DNA of 11,734 nucleotides from Methanobacteriota archaeon (GTDB taxonomy: Archaea > Methanobacteriota > Methanobacteria > Methanobacteriales > Methanobacteriaceae): assembly GCA_023436175.1 (NCBI GenBank), contig JAEZKE010000055.1:1-11734 (forward strand), written 5' to 3'. Positions 1 to 6,141 of this stretch are shown here, piece after piece. Made by a program: the position numbers and the translations under genes. The notes beneath the pieces were generated by a model that was given only the letters and a program-made list of their open reading frames with translations, was not told the origin of the DNA and searched no databases. The number at the start of each line of letters is the position of its first letter. Within the stretch, counting starts at the first letter, position 1.

Positions 1-62
1 TGTATAGCACTACGTTTTACAGTATCAACTTAATTAAAAAATTTTAGACCAGAGAGATATAC

Positions 63-1412
63 ATGGCAATTCACCCTATTGAATACAGGTACGGAACAGA
101 AGAAATGCGAAATGTCTGGGAAGAAGAAAATAAACTTCAAAAAATGCTCGATGTTGAAGCTGCTCTTGCAGAAGCAGAATCCGAATTTGGCTTAGTTCCA
201 AAGGAAGCTTCAGCCCAGATACGAGAAAACGCAAATACAAAAGATGTTACACTGGAAAGAGTAAAAGAGATTGAAAGACAAACCAATCACGATATTGCAT
301 CCATTGTAAAAGCTCTTGCAGAAGCATGTGAAGGAGATGCAGGAGAATATGTTCATTTTGGAGCAACCTCCAATGATATAATTGATACATCACAGTCACT
401 TCTTTTTAAAGAATCAATAGAAATTTTAAGGGAAAAACTGGTTAAAGTTACTAAAACCCTTCTTAATCTAGCTGAAGAACATAAAAATACTGTTTGTATT
501 GGAAGAACCCATGGACAGCATGCACTTCCACTAACCTACGGTATGAAATTTGCATTATGGGCTGATGAGTTCCACAGGCAGATTGAAAGGATGGACGAAT
601 GTAAAAACCGTTTATGCGTGGGCATGCTAACTGGTGCAGTTGGTACCATAGCAGCACTCGGCAAAGAGGGTTTAGATGTTCACAAGAAGGTATCTGAAAT
701 TTTGGGCCTTAAACCAGTTTTAATTTCAAACCAGATCGTGCAAAGGGACAACCATGCAGAATTCATTATGAACCTTGCAAATATAGCAAGTACCCTCGAC
801 AAAATTGCTGTAGAAATCAGAAGTCTTCAAAGGACTGAGATTAAAGAAGTTGGAGAAAAATTCGACCCTAAAAAACAGGTTGGCAGTAGCACAATGCCAC
901 ATAAAAGAAATCCAATTACAGCAGAAAGAATTAACGGCATATCAAGAGTAATACGTTCTTATGTTACTCCTGCACTTGAAAACAACCCATTATGGCATGA
1001 AAGAGATCTTACAAACTCTTCATGTGAAAGAATAATTCTACCAGAGTCATGTATACTTACAGATTATATACTCAACCTAACAAACAAACTGCTTAATAAT
1101 CTTGTCTTTTATCCAGAAAACATTGAAAGAAACCTCAATTGTACCCACGGACTAATAATGGCAGAAAGATTCATGGCAGAACTTACAAGAAGGGGAATGG
1201 GTAGACAAACCGCCTATGCGCTGGCAAGAGACTGTTCAATGGAAGCTTACGAAAAAAATACAGGACTGCTTGATATAGTTTTAACAAACGACGAAATCAA
1301 ACAGTATCTATCTGAGGATGAAATTAAAGAAATAATGGATCCCCATACTTACATTGGATCATCTGTTGAAATAGTAGATAATGTCCTAGAAGCATCAAAA
1401 AGATGGTTCTAA
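63..1412 (+). CDS. purB: Adenylosuccinate lyase
   Basis: This enzyme of the fumarase/aspartase superfamily acts twice in purine synthesis: it cleaves SAICAR to AICAR and adenylosuccinate to AMP, releasing fumarate each time. It is cytosolic and normally a homotetramer. The 449-residue protein is full length for the family. Family motifs are clear: TSNDI at residues 102-106, GRTHGQHALP at 147-156 (His150 is the expected catalytic histidine), and the superfamily signature GSSTMPHKRNP at 274-284, whose serines lie on the mobile catalytic loop. The N-terminus (MAIHPIEYRYG) is typical of archaeal and Gram-positive PurB. The upstream ribosome binding site is weak (AGAGAGAT, 51-58), but no better start is visible. 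The promoter is probably at or beyond the left window edge. Oligo-T stretches after the stop suggest the gene is transcribed on its own. Confidence 0.97.
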   Translation: MAIHPIEYRYGTEEMRNVWEEENKLQKMLDVEAALAEAESEFGLVPKEASAQIRENANTKDVTLERVKEIERQTNHDIASIVKALAEACEGDAGEYVHFGATSNDIIDTSQSLLFKESIEILREKLVKVTKTLLNLAEEHKNTVCIGRTHGQHALPLTYGMKFALWADEFHRQIERMDECKNRLCVGMLTGAVGTIAALGKEGLDVHKKVSEILGLKPVLISNQIVQRDNHAEFIMNLANIASTLDKIAVEIRSLQRTEIKEVGEKFDPKKQVGSSTMPHKRNPITAERINGISRVIRSYVTPALENNPLWHERDLTNSSCERIILPESCILTDYILNLTNKLLNNLVFYPENIERNLNCTHGLIMAERFMAELTRRGMGRQTAYALARDCSMEAYEKNTGLLDIVLTNDEIKQYLSEDEIKEIMDPHTYIGSSVEIVDNVLEASKRWF

Positions 1413-1454
1413 CCATATTCTTTTTATTATCTACATAAAATAAATTTCATTTAC

Positions 1455-1491
1455 TTTTTTTAAGTTTAATTTTAATCTTTAATTCTTTTTT
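1455..1491 (+). terminator. Oligo-T terminator after purB
   Basis: Two T-runs (T7 at 1455-1461 and T6 at 1486-1491) lie in a T-rich stretch 40-80 bases after the purB stop. Archaeal transcription commonly ends at such oligo-T stretches without a hairpin. No strong stem is seen here. Confidence 0.5.
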
Positions 1492-1597
1492 ACCCAAAAT
1501 TCTGCACATACTATCACCTTATTAAGGAACAATATAATTTTATTACTTCCTAATCTAAGTAATTCTGCCAAAAAAGAGCTATTTTAGAATTCAAATA

Positions 1598-1613
1598 GAA
1601 AAAGATATATATT
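1598..1613 (+). promoter_or_regulatory. TATA/BRE promoter of the first triple-repeat gene
   Basis: A purine-rich BRE-like stretch (GAAAAAG, 1598-1604) runs into ATATATATT (1605-1613). Initiation about 25 bases downstream, near 1633, would give a leader of about 205 bases before the start at 1840, which is long for an archaeon. A second AT-rich candidate at 1620-1632 would shorten the leader only slightly. Apart from this promoter and the oligo-T stretches, I see nothing in the purB-side gap at 1413-1597. Confidence 0.5.
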
Positions 1614-1655
1614 AAGCGAATATAATATAATATAGGGGATATTAGAACTTAAAAC

Positions 1656-1839
1656 GAGGTTGAAGAAAATCTCAGCTTATGAAAAATTGGGTTTTTCATA
1701 GCGTCAAAATCAAAGAATTTTTGATAGATTTTGAAAGATTTTCTGAACCAAAATAAAGAACTTTGGAGGTTATCAAAAATTCAGAATGAATTTTTGGAAC
1801 CCCAAATTTTTTTGTTAAAAAAATTTGGAGGTTGAAAAA
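1656..1839 (+). promoter_or_regulatory. Structured leader: chain of five hairpins
   Basis: The leader holds successive inverted repeats: 1678-1686 with 1692-1700 (perfect 9 bp), 1704-1711 with 1727-1734 (8 bp, itself enclosing a smaller stem), 1748-1752 with 1762-1766 (5 bp), 1774-1782 with 1788-1796 (perfect 9 bp), and 1802-1813 with 1817-1828 (perfect 12 bp). GAGGTT recurs at 1656, 1766 and 1828, so copies of the ribosome-binding-site sequence are part of the repeat pattern. The structure could act in RNA (translation control) or as palindromic DNA; the sequence alone does not decide. Confidence 0.65.
1798..1833 (+). promoter_or_regulatory. Hairpin that sequesters the ribosome binding site
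   Basis: A perfect 12-bp stem (1802-1813 with 1817-1828, loop GTT) contains the first GG of the Shine-Dalgarno sequence GGAGGT (1827-1832). If A1829 is bulged out, four more pairs form (1798-1801 with 1830-1833), so the whole binding site is paired. The start codon at 1840 lies seven bases beyond the stem. This is the layout expected of translational repression or a temperature- or factor-sensitive switch. The function is inferred; the pairing is read directly from the sequence. Confidence 0.65.
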
Positions 1840-2766
1840 ATGGTTAACGTAAAAGAGATTAAAGCTGTCAAACTAGCACCATTTACACTGATGTCATCTT
1901 CAATAGGAGCCATTCTAGCATTCATAGCAGCAATAATAATATTCATCACTTTTGGAACTATAGCATCTTTTATACCCCAAGCTCAAGGTATTAAAGCATT
2001 TATGACATTTGCCGGCGCAGCTTTGATTATAATATACCCTATAAGCGCATTTTTCATTAGTTTAGCAGTGAACTTCTTCAGCGTATTGCTTTATAACGGC
2101 TTAGTATCAAGATTAGGCGGCATAAAATTAGGTTTAGACGGTAATGAATTAACAAATATTCCTGTAGTTTCATTTGCACTGATTTTAGCAAGTATTGAAG
2201 CCATATGGGCATTTATTATTGGAATATTCCTGACAGCAGCCATCTTACCAGCAATTGCAGGCCTAAGCGGCTCCATTCCAACTATATCACAGGCCATAGC
2301 CAACGCAACAAATATGACAAATGCTACACTCCCAACTGGCCAGGCCCTGGCGGCAGGAGGAGTATTTTTAGCCATATTCCTAATTATTGTACTGCCAATA
2401 ATAGCATTTATAGCCGGATTTATTGGTAACGCATTAACAGCTATATTCTACAACTACGTGGCTGTAAGAGTTGCTAAAGTACAATTAAACTTTACTCCAA
2501 CAACTGGAGCATTTGACCTGACATCCATACCTGTTGTCCCAGCAGCACTATCTATAGCAATTGTATTTGCCATATGGGGATTCATTAGAGGCCTTGGAAG
2601 TCTAGCTAGTCTCAGTGCAAATGGAGACCCAACAGGCGGAGTTCTATCATTAATAGGAATGACCGTAGGTTATTTCATATTATATTTCATAATAACAGCA
2701 CTGGGAGCCATATTCTACAATTACTTAGCTCCAAGAATTGGTTCAATCGGATTAGAGCTTGAATAA
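1840..2766 (+). CDS. Triple-repeat integral membrane protein A
   Basis: This is a 308-residue, very hydrophobic protein of unknown function. It contains three tandem copies of a roughly 80-115 residue unit, at about residues 5-99, 103-218 and 226-307. Each unit opens with a short polar stretch (KEIKAVKLAP, LTNIPVV, LTSIPVV), contains long membrane segments, and closes with a version of YNxLAPRIGGIKLEL (YNGLVSRLGGIKLGL at 85-99, YNYVAVRVAKVQLNF at 204-218, YNYLAPRIGSIGLEL at 293-307). This closing motif resembles the end of DUF3566-type membrane domains, but I recall that from memory only. The start at 1840 follows GGAGGT (1827-1832) and aligns exactly with the start of the paralogue at 3100; an upstream in-frame TTG at 1825 overlaps that binding site and is rejected. 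Three N-glycosylation sequons sit at residues 155-163, probably in an external loop. The gene has its own promoter, a hairpin-rich leader and its own terminator. Confidence 0.85.
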   Translation: MVNVKEIKAVKLAPFTLMSSSIGAILAFIAAIIIFITFGTIASFIPQAQGIKAFMTFAGAALIIIYPISAFFISLAVNFFSVLLYNGLVSRLGGIKLGLDGNELTNIPVVSFALILASIEAIWAFIIGIFLTAAILPAIAGLSGSIPTISQAIANATNMTNATLPTGQALAAGGVFLAIFLIIVLPIIAFIAGFIGNALTAIFYNYVAVRVAKVQLNFTPTTGAFDLTSIPVVPAALSIAIVFAIWGFIRGLGSLASLSANGDPTGGVLSLIGMTVGYFILYFIITALGAIFYNYLAPRIGSIGLELE

Positions 2767-2771
2767 AGTTT

Positions 2772-2793
2772 AAACCTTTTACAGGTTTTTTTT
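2772..2793 (+). terminator. Hairpin plus T8 terminator
   Basis: The stem AAACCT (2772-2777) with AGGTTT (2783-2788), loop of five, is followed by and overlaps eight Ts (2786-2793), with more T-rich sequence up to about 2805. It starts six bases after the stop of membrane protein A. Confidence 0.65.
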
Positions 2794-2805
2794 ATTTTAT
2801 TTTTC

Positions 2806-3040
2806 TACAAAATAAAAGATTTTTTAAAATTTTATGTCCATTAAATGTTTTTTATGCTCCATTTTTAACATTGCAATTATCAAAAATTTTCAATTCTGCG
2901 CTCAAGAATAGTATGTTTTTAACAGTTTTTCTCAATTTAAAAGCCCATAACTTCTACTTTTAAGTTAAAAATAGGAACTGTAATAGATTTTAATTAAATA
3001 TTAGCCATACAATTTAATTAAAAGATTTTAAATCAAGAAA
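2806..3040. other. AT-rich gap with no feature seen
   Basis: Between the terminator of membrane protein A and the promoter of protein B I find no supportable ORF, RNA gene or palindrome cluster. The hairpin chains seen at 1656-1833 and 4192-4484 do not extend into this gap. Confidence 0.5.
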
Positions 3041-3092
3041 AGGTTATATAAACCATTATCTAATTACAAACTAAGTAACCATAAAAGGAGGT
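3041..3092 (+). promoter_or_regulatory. Promoter and ribosome binding site of membrane protein B
   Basis: TTATATAAA (3044-3052) follows the purine-rich AAGAAAAGG. Initiation near 3073 would give a leader of about 27 bases. A strong ribosome binding site, AAGGAGGT (3085-3092), sits seven bases before the ATG at 3100. Unlike its paralogue's leader, this one is short and has no hairpin. Confidence 0.65.
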
Positions 3093-3099
3093 AAAAAAT

Positions 3100-4017
3100 A
3101 TGGTTGACATTAAAGAAATCAAATCTATTGAAATTGTTCCCTACACATTGATAACATCATCAGTTTCTGCAGTGTGGGCTTTCATATACGCAATATTTAC
3201 AGTGATTTTAGGATTAATACCCTTTGCAATCTCTCCAACTGTAGCTAACTCAGCTGTACTCTGGTTTTACATTGCATCAATTGTTTCATCACCAGTAAGC
3301 AGCTTTGTTATAGGTGTTCTTCAATCATTTTTATTCGCATTGTTTTACAATCTATTAGTTCCTAAAATTGGCGGGATTAAACTTGGACTTGAAGATCTTA
3401 GTGAAATAAAATCAGTTCCAGTGGTGCCATTTGCATTAATAACTTCTACCATCTCAGCAATTTTTGTATTGATAATTACGTTAATTATTATGCCATTAGT
3501 TGCAGCATACATACCATCAGTAGTACAAGCATTGAGCTCATTACCATTGAACACCACATTAAATACAACAATACCTGTATCCGATTTATCAGCGCTACAG
3601 ACTTTTGGAATTGCGGGATCTGTCATATCCATCATAATATTACCAATAGTAACATTTATAGTTGTATTTATAATAGATGCAATATTAGCAGCATTATACA
3701 ACTTATTAGCGCCAAGAGTTGGGGGAATTAAGCTTGACTTTGCAGCAGGCGCAGAAAATATGTACGAGATACTATCAGTTGCACCCGTGCAATTAGCATT
3801 AATAACTGCAGTTATTGTAGCAGTGATTGCAATCATTGTAGGAATAATAGCTACTATAATCAGTGCAATATATGGATCCGCTATTTTCGGTGTTGGACTC
3901 TTAGTTGGATTAACTGTAGGTGGATTTATAGGTTCATTCATAGTCTACGCAATTTTAGCATTGATATACAATTTCTTAAGGCCAAAAATTGGTGGAATCA
4001 AGTTAGAACTCCAGTAA
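3100..4017 (+). CDS. Triple-repeat integral membrane protein B (paralogue of A)
   Basis: This is a 305-residue membrane protein with the same architecture as the upstream gene: three tandem units at about residues 4-97, 102-214 and 222-304. The closing motif is cleaner here: YNLLVPKIGGIKLGL (83-97), YNLLAPRVGGIKLDF (200-214) and YNFLRPKIGGIKLEL (290-304). Each unit starts with a polar/proline segment such as VDIKEIKSIEIVP or EIKSVPVVPFALI. A polar loop in the second unit carries two sequons (NTTLNTT, 151-157), at nearly the same place as the sequon cluster in protein A. The N-termini align residue for residue (MVDIKEIK and MVNVKEIK), which supports both starts. The pair arose by gene duplication after the internal triplication. 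Function is unknown; a multi-pass membrane location is the safe inference. It has its own promoter and T-rich terminator, so it is probably transcribed separately from protein A. Confidence 0.87.
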   Translation: MVDIKEIKSIEIVPYTLITSSVSAVWAFIYAIFTVILGLIPFAISPTVANSAVLWFYIASIVSSPVSSFVIGVLQSFLFALFYNLLVPKIGGIKLGLEDLSEIKSVPVVPFALITSTISAIFVLIITLIIMPLVAAYIPSVVQALSSLPLNTTLNTTIPVSDLSALQTFGIAGSVISIIILPIVTFIVVFIIDAILAALYNLLAPRVGGIKLDFAAGAENMYEILSVAPVQLALITAVIVAVIAIIVGIIATIISAIYGSAIFGVGLLVGLTVGGFIGSFIVYAILALIYNFLRPKIGGIKLELQ

Positions 4018-4028
4018 ATTCCATTAAA

Positions 4029-4062
4029 TTTTTTTAAATCCTTTCTTTTTTTAACTAGTTAA
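4029..4062 (+). terminator. Oligo-T terminator region after membrane protein B
   Basis: Two T7 runs (4029-4035 and 4046-4052) begin 12 bases after the stop. They are followed by the perfect 12-base palindrome TTAACTAGTTAA (4051-4062). Confidence 0.6.
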
Positions 4063-4191
4063 AGTTAAGTTGAATTTCTACTTAAAATAAAATATTTAAA
4101 ATATCACCTAAAAATGTTGGTTTAGATGGATAGTTAAAAGTTATTTATAATAAAGATAGTAATAGATAATTTTAATTTGATCAAAATCCTC

Positions 4192-4484
4192 AAAATCTGT
4201 GATTTTAGGTTCGAAAAATCAAAGCTATCGAAAATCAGAGATTTTCGATTGCATCAAAATCTATGATTTTGACAGATTTTTCTCAACCTCAAAAATTCTG
4301 GGAATTTTTTGGACCTCCAACGCGAAGCATGCAAAAACTTCGTTTTTGCTTGTGTAAAATCTCCGATTTTACAACATTCAAAAATTGAAAATTTTTACAT
4401 GCGCCAAAATCAAAGATTTCGGTAGCGTTTTGGGATCGGAAATATTCAATTTCCGAAAAGTTAGAAAATCCGTAGATTTTCTAA
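4192..4484. repeat. Cluster of about ten short palindromes, core AAAATC-NNN-GATTTT
   Basis: Consecutive inverted repeats with 3-5 base loops fill this stretch: 4192-4197/4201-4206, 4227-4236/4240-4249 (10 bp), 4254-4261/4265-4272, 4291-4298/4302-4309, 4331-4338/4342-4349, 4353-4361/4365-4373 (9 bp), 4380-4386/4390-4396, 4407-4411/4415-4419, 4436-4443/4449-4456 and 4461-4470/4475-4484 (10 bp). Several share the core AAAATC...GATTTT but have different outer arms that still pair: ATCG/CGAT, TC/GA, TGT/ACA and TTAG/CTAA. That pattern is covariation-like. The cluster sits after the oligo-T terminator of the gene to its left and before the promoter of the gene to its right, so it need not be in either mRNA. 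The rest of the 4018-4557 gap (4063-4190) shows nothing. Confidence 0.8.
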
Positions 4485-4512
4485 AATTATTAGAAATCTT
4501 ACTAAATAAGAC

Positions 4513-4554
4513 ATTATAAATTAATTTACAAATTTTTATTATTTTAAGCGTGAT
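4513..4554 (+). promoter_or_regulatory. Promoter and ribosome binding site of the DUF126 gene
   Basis: The TATA-like ATTATAAATT (4513-4522) should direct initiation near 4542. A short ribosome binding site, GTGAT (4550-4554), lies three bases before the ATG. The TATA element is nearly symmetrical and could also fire leftwards into the palindrome cluster. Confidence 0.5.
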
Positions 4555-4557
4555 TTT

Positions 4558-4968
4558 ATGCAAGAACAGATTATAAAGTGTAGAAAAATCTCTAAAGGAC
4601 ATGCTAAAGGAGAAGTTATAGTTACAAAAGACTCTTTAAGTTTTTTAGGTGGAGTAGATCCTAAAACAGGCGTTATAATTGATTCACAGCATCAATTGTA
4701 CGATAAAAAGATAAGCGGGAAAATTCTTGTGATTCCATCTGGAAAAGGGTCTACAGTAGGGTCTTATGTTATATTTCAGATGGCAAAAAATAAAACCGCC
4801 CCTATCGCGATAATATCATTGAAAGCAGAACCTATTATTGCAACCGGTGCAATAATGGCAGGAATACCTATGGTAGATCAGCCTGACATAGATATCCTAA
4901 ATATTTTAAAAGAAGGAGATATAGTTGAAGTTGACGCTGATTTGGGAGTCATAAAAATAGTAAATTGA
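4558..4968 (+). CDS. Phosphomevalonate dehydratase small subunit (DUF126, aconitase X swivel domain)
   Basis: The 136-residue protein matches the DUF126 family. This is the swivel-domain small subunit of archaeal aconitase X, which with the Fe-S large subunit dehydrates mevalonate 5-phosphate to trans-anhydromevalonate 5-phosphate in the archaeal isoprenoid (membrane lipid) pathway. Visible family motifs are the N-terminal KGHAKGEVIVT (13-23), GGVDPKTG (31-38) and PSGKGSTVGSYV (60-71). The last corresponds to the serine-containing active-site loop of aconitase-type small subunits. Length is normal and the protein is soluble. The start is supported by GTGAT just upstream. The large subunit is not in this window, so the complex must be completed from elsewhere in the genome. 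The gene stands alone on the + strand, facing the first - strand gene tail to tail. Confidence 0.9.
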   Translation: MQEQIIKCRKISKGHAKGEVIVTKDSLSFLGGVDPKTGVIIDSQHQLYDKKISGKILVIPSGKGSTVGSYVIFQMAKNKTAPIAIISLKAEPIIATGAIMAGIPMVDQPDIDILNILKEGDIVEVDADLGVIKIVN

Positions 4969-5052
4969 TTTTTCTTTGATATATTTTAAAAAGATATTTA
5001 ATTTATGTAGCTCTTTATATAATTCAAAAAAGTAGATATCCATCTTAAAAAT

Positions 5053-5083
5053 AAGAATAAGTTTAAAGTTTAAACTCATTCTT
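5053..5083. terminator. Bidirectional hairpin terminator between convergent genes
   Basis: A 13-bp stem with a single mismatch (5053-5065 with 5071-5083) lies between the stops of the two converging genes. It is flanked by T-runs on the + strand (5082-5086) and by A-rich sequence at the other end, which reads as T-rich on the - strand. This is the expected place for a shared terminator. Confidence 0.6.
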
Positions 5084-5084
5084 T

Positions 5085-5495
5085 TTAATAATTCTCATAT
5101 TCTCTTCTACCTGCAGATTGCACATATTCACCTATAGCTCCTCCAATAGCTGAGAGGATTCCACATAGGAATACTGCAAGTATTGTAAAGAAAATTACAA
5201 TTAAAGCGCCTAATGCACCCACTGCGATTCCTACTTGTGCCGCTATAACTGTTATTACAGCAGCTATTATTCCTATACCAAATAGTGAGAGAATTCCAAT
5301 TATTAAACCACCTACAACTCCAGCTAAAGCTCCGTTTATTATACCACTTTCAAATTCATCTTTCATTAAATACACTGCCAAAAAACCACCGACTATTGGC
5401 CCTAAAAAGAACAATGGGAAAAATACAAGGGCAAGGACAATAGTTAAACCAGCAGTTACCACTCCACCTATTCCAACAGCTGTCCATTCAGTCAT
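5085..5495 (-). CDS. DUF5518-type small membrane protein 1
   Basis: This is a 136-residue protein with about four membrane segments and a short polar tail (SAGRREYENY). The family pattern is visible: a Trp near the N-terminus (MTEWTAVGIGG), a glycine-rich second helix ending in a polar turn (KDEFESGIINGALAGVVGGL), and the C-terminal AIGGAIGEYV. In the middle glycine motif it has Asn where three of its five neighbours have His. No function is known. The start is fixed by GAGGTG (5501-5506), five bases before the ATG. It is the last of six paralogues in the - strand array. A 168-base gap with a promoter-like palindromic TATA separates it from the next, so it is probably its own transcription unit. 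Confidence 0.82.
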   Translation of the reverse strand: MTEWTAVGIGGVVTAGLTIVLALVFFPLFFLGPIVGGFLAVYLMKDEFESGIINGALAGVVGGLIIGILSLFGIGIIAAVITVIAAQVGIAVGALGALIVIFFTILAVFLCGILSAIGGAIGEYVQSAGRREYENY

Positions 5496-5553
5496 CTTAT
5501 CACCTCAATCTTGAGTCAGTATGAACTATATCATTAATCCCTAAAATACTTAT

Positions 5554-5570
5554 TTTGTTTATAAAACAAA
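5554..5570 (-). promoter_or_regulatory. Palindromic TATA element upstream of membrane protein 1
   Basis: The 17-base palindrome TTTGTTT-ATA-AAACAAA is centred on the TATA-like TTTATAAAC. On the - strand it would start transcription near 5535, about 40 bases before the ATG. A symmetric sequence over a TATA box is a typical archaeal repressor site. A second TATA candidate (ATTATAAAAT on the - strand) lies farther upstream near 5580. Confidence 0.4.
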
Positions 5571-5663
5571 TCCTGTATTTTATAATTGATTTTAAATTAA
5601 AAGCATTGAATGACTTAAAATATAAAAAATAAGCAAAAATTATGAAAAATAGTTGTAATCCAG

Positions 5664-6077
5664 TTAAATTAGGTTTTCCTTTTTAAAATCATGCGCTTTA
5701 ATTAGTATTCCCATCATTCCTCCAATTAAACCTAATACTGCACCAATTACAAAGGCCATAACTGCACGGATAACGGCAATAACAATTATTAATCCTAAAT
5801 TTCCCTCAAAAACAGGGACGGGTTCTATTAACCATAAAATTATGAATACTGCTGTAAATCCGGCCATTCCACTTGCAAAGCTTCCATTTATAATATTAGT
5901 TACATAATCTTCATTGTTTAGATATGTAACTGTGAAACCGCCGATTATTGGTGCTAATACATATAATATCCCCTTTAAAATACTGACCTGTACAAGAGAA
6001 GCACCTGCAACATACAGTACCACTGCAACTATAAATCCCATAACAATAAATTTCCAGTTTAAAATCATTTTATCCAT
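5664..6077 (-). CDS. DUF5518-type small membrane protein 2
   Basis: This is a 137-residue multi-pass membrane protein and the most divergent member of the array. It keeps the N-terminal NWKFIVMGF, the polar turn followed by NIINGSFASGMAGF (small residues replacing the usual glycines), and the C-terminal LGLIGGMMGILI, followed by a charged tail (KAHDFKKENLI). The start is uncertain. Met1 gives MDKMILNWK, whereas Met4 (ATG at 6066-6068) aligns better with the paralogues, which begin at M-x-NWK; neither has a strong ribosome binding site. Only 64 bases separate it from the preceding gene, so these two are the pair in the array most likely to be co-transcribed. Function unknown. Confidence 0.8.
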   Translation of the reverse strand: MDKMILNWKFIVMGFIVAVVLYVAGASLVQVSILKGILYVLAPIIGGFTVTYLNNEDYVTNIINGSFASGMAGFTAVFIILWLIEPVPVFEGNLGLIIVIAVIRAVMAFVIGAVLGLIGGMMGILIKAHDFKKENLI

Positions 6078-6141
6078 TTAAATCAGCTGAAATAAAAAAT
6101 AAAGTATTTTAAGATATGTAATTAAATAGTTATCCCCGTAT

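Noticed and set aside
463..657. Open frame of 64 codons on the - strand inside purB
   Set aside because: It is antisense to a conserved enzyme gene, with no start signals or recognisable product.
1786..1818. Ten-codon leader ORF (MNFWNPKFFC) after a GGAGGT at 1765
   Set aside because: The spacing of 15 bases is too long for a good start, and the codons coincide with hairpin arms, so the frame is probably incidental. It would be worth revisiting only if ribosome profiling shows it.
2091..2375. Open frame of 94 codons on the - strand inside membrane protein A
   Set aside because: It is an antisense shadow of the membrane-protein codons, like the one opposite its paralogue, with no start signals.
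3345..3941. Long open frame of 198 codons on the - strand, antisense to membrane protein B
   Set aside because: It is fully inside a well-supported gene with a ribosome binding site and paralogue. Its product is a low-complexity Ile/Asn/Thr-rich mirror of hydrophobic codons, and it has no binding site of its own.
4192..4484. CRISPR array
   Set aside because: The repeats are short palindromes with 3-5 base loops and irregular spacing. There are no direct repeats of constant length and no unique spacers.
1656..4484. Insertion sequence with terminal inverted repeats
   Set aside because: The two flanking regions are related, but there is no transposase, no clean ends and no target duplication between them. 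I report the relation as a finding but do not call a mobile element.
4378..4602. Open frame of 74 codons on the - strand across the palindrome cluster
   Set aside because: It runs through the inverted repeats and into the start of the DUF126 gene. The translation looks like random AT-rich sequence and no ribosome binding site is present.
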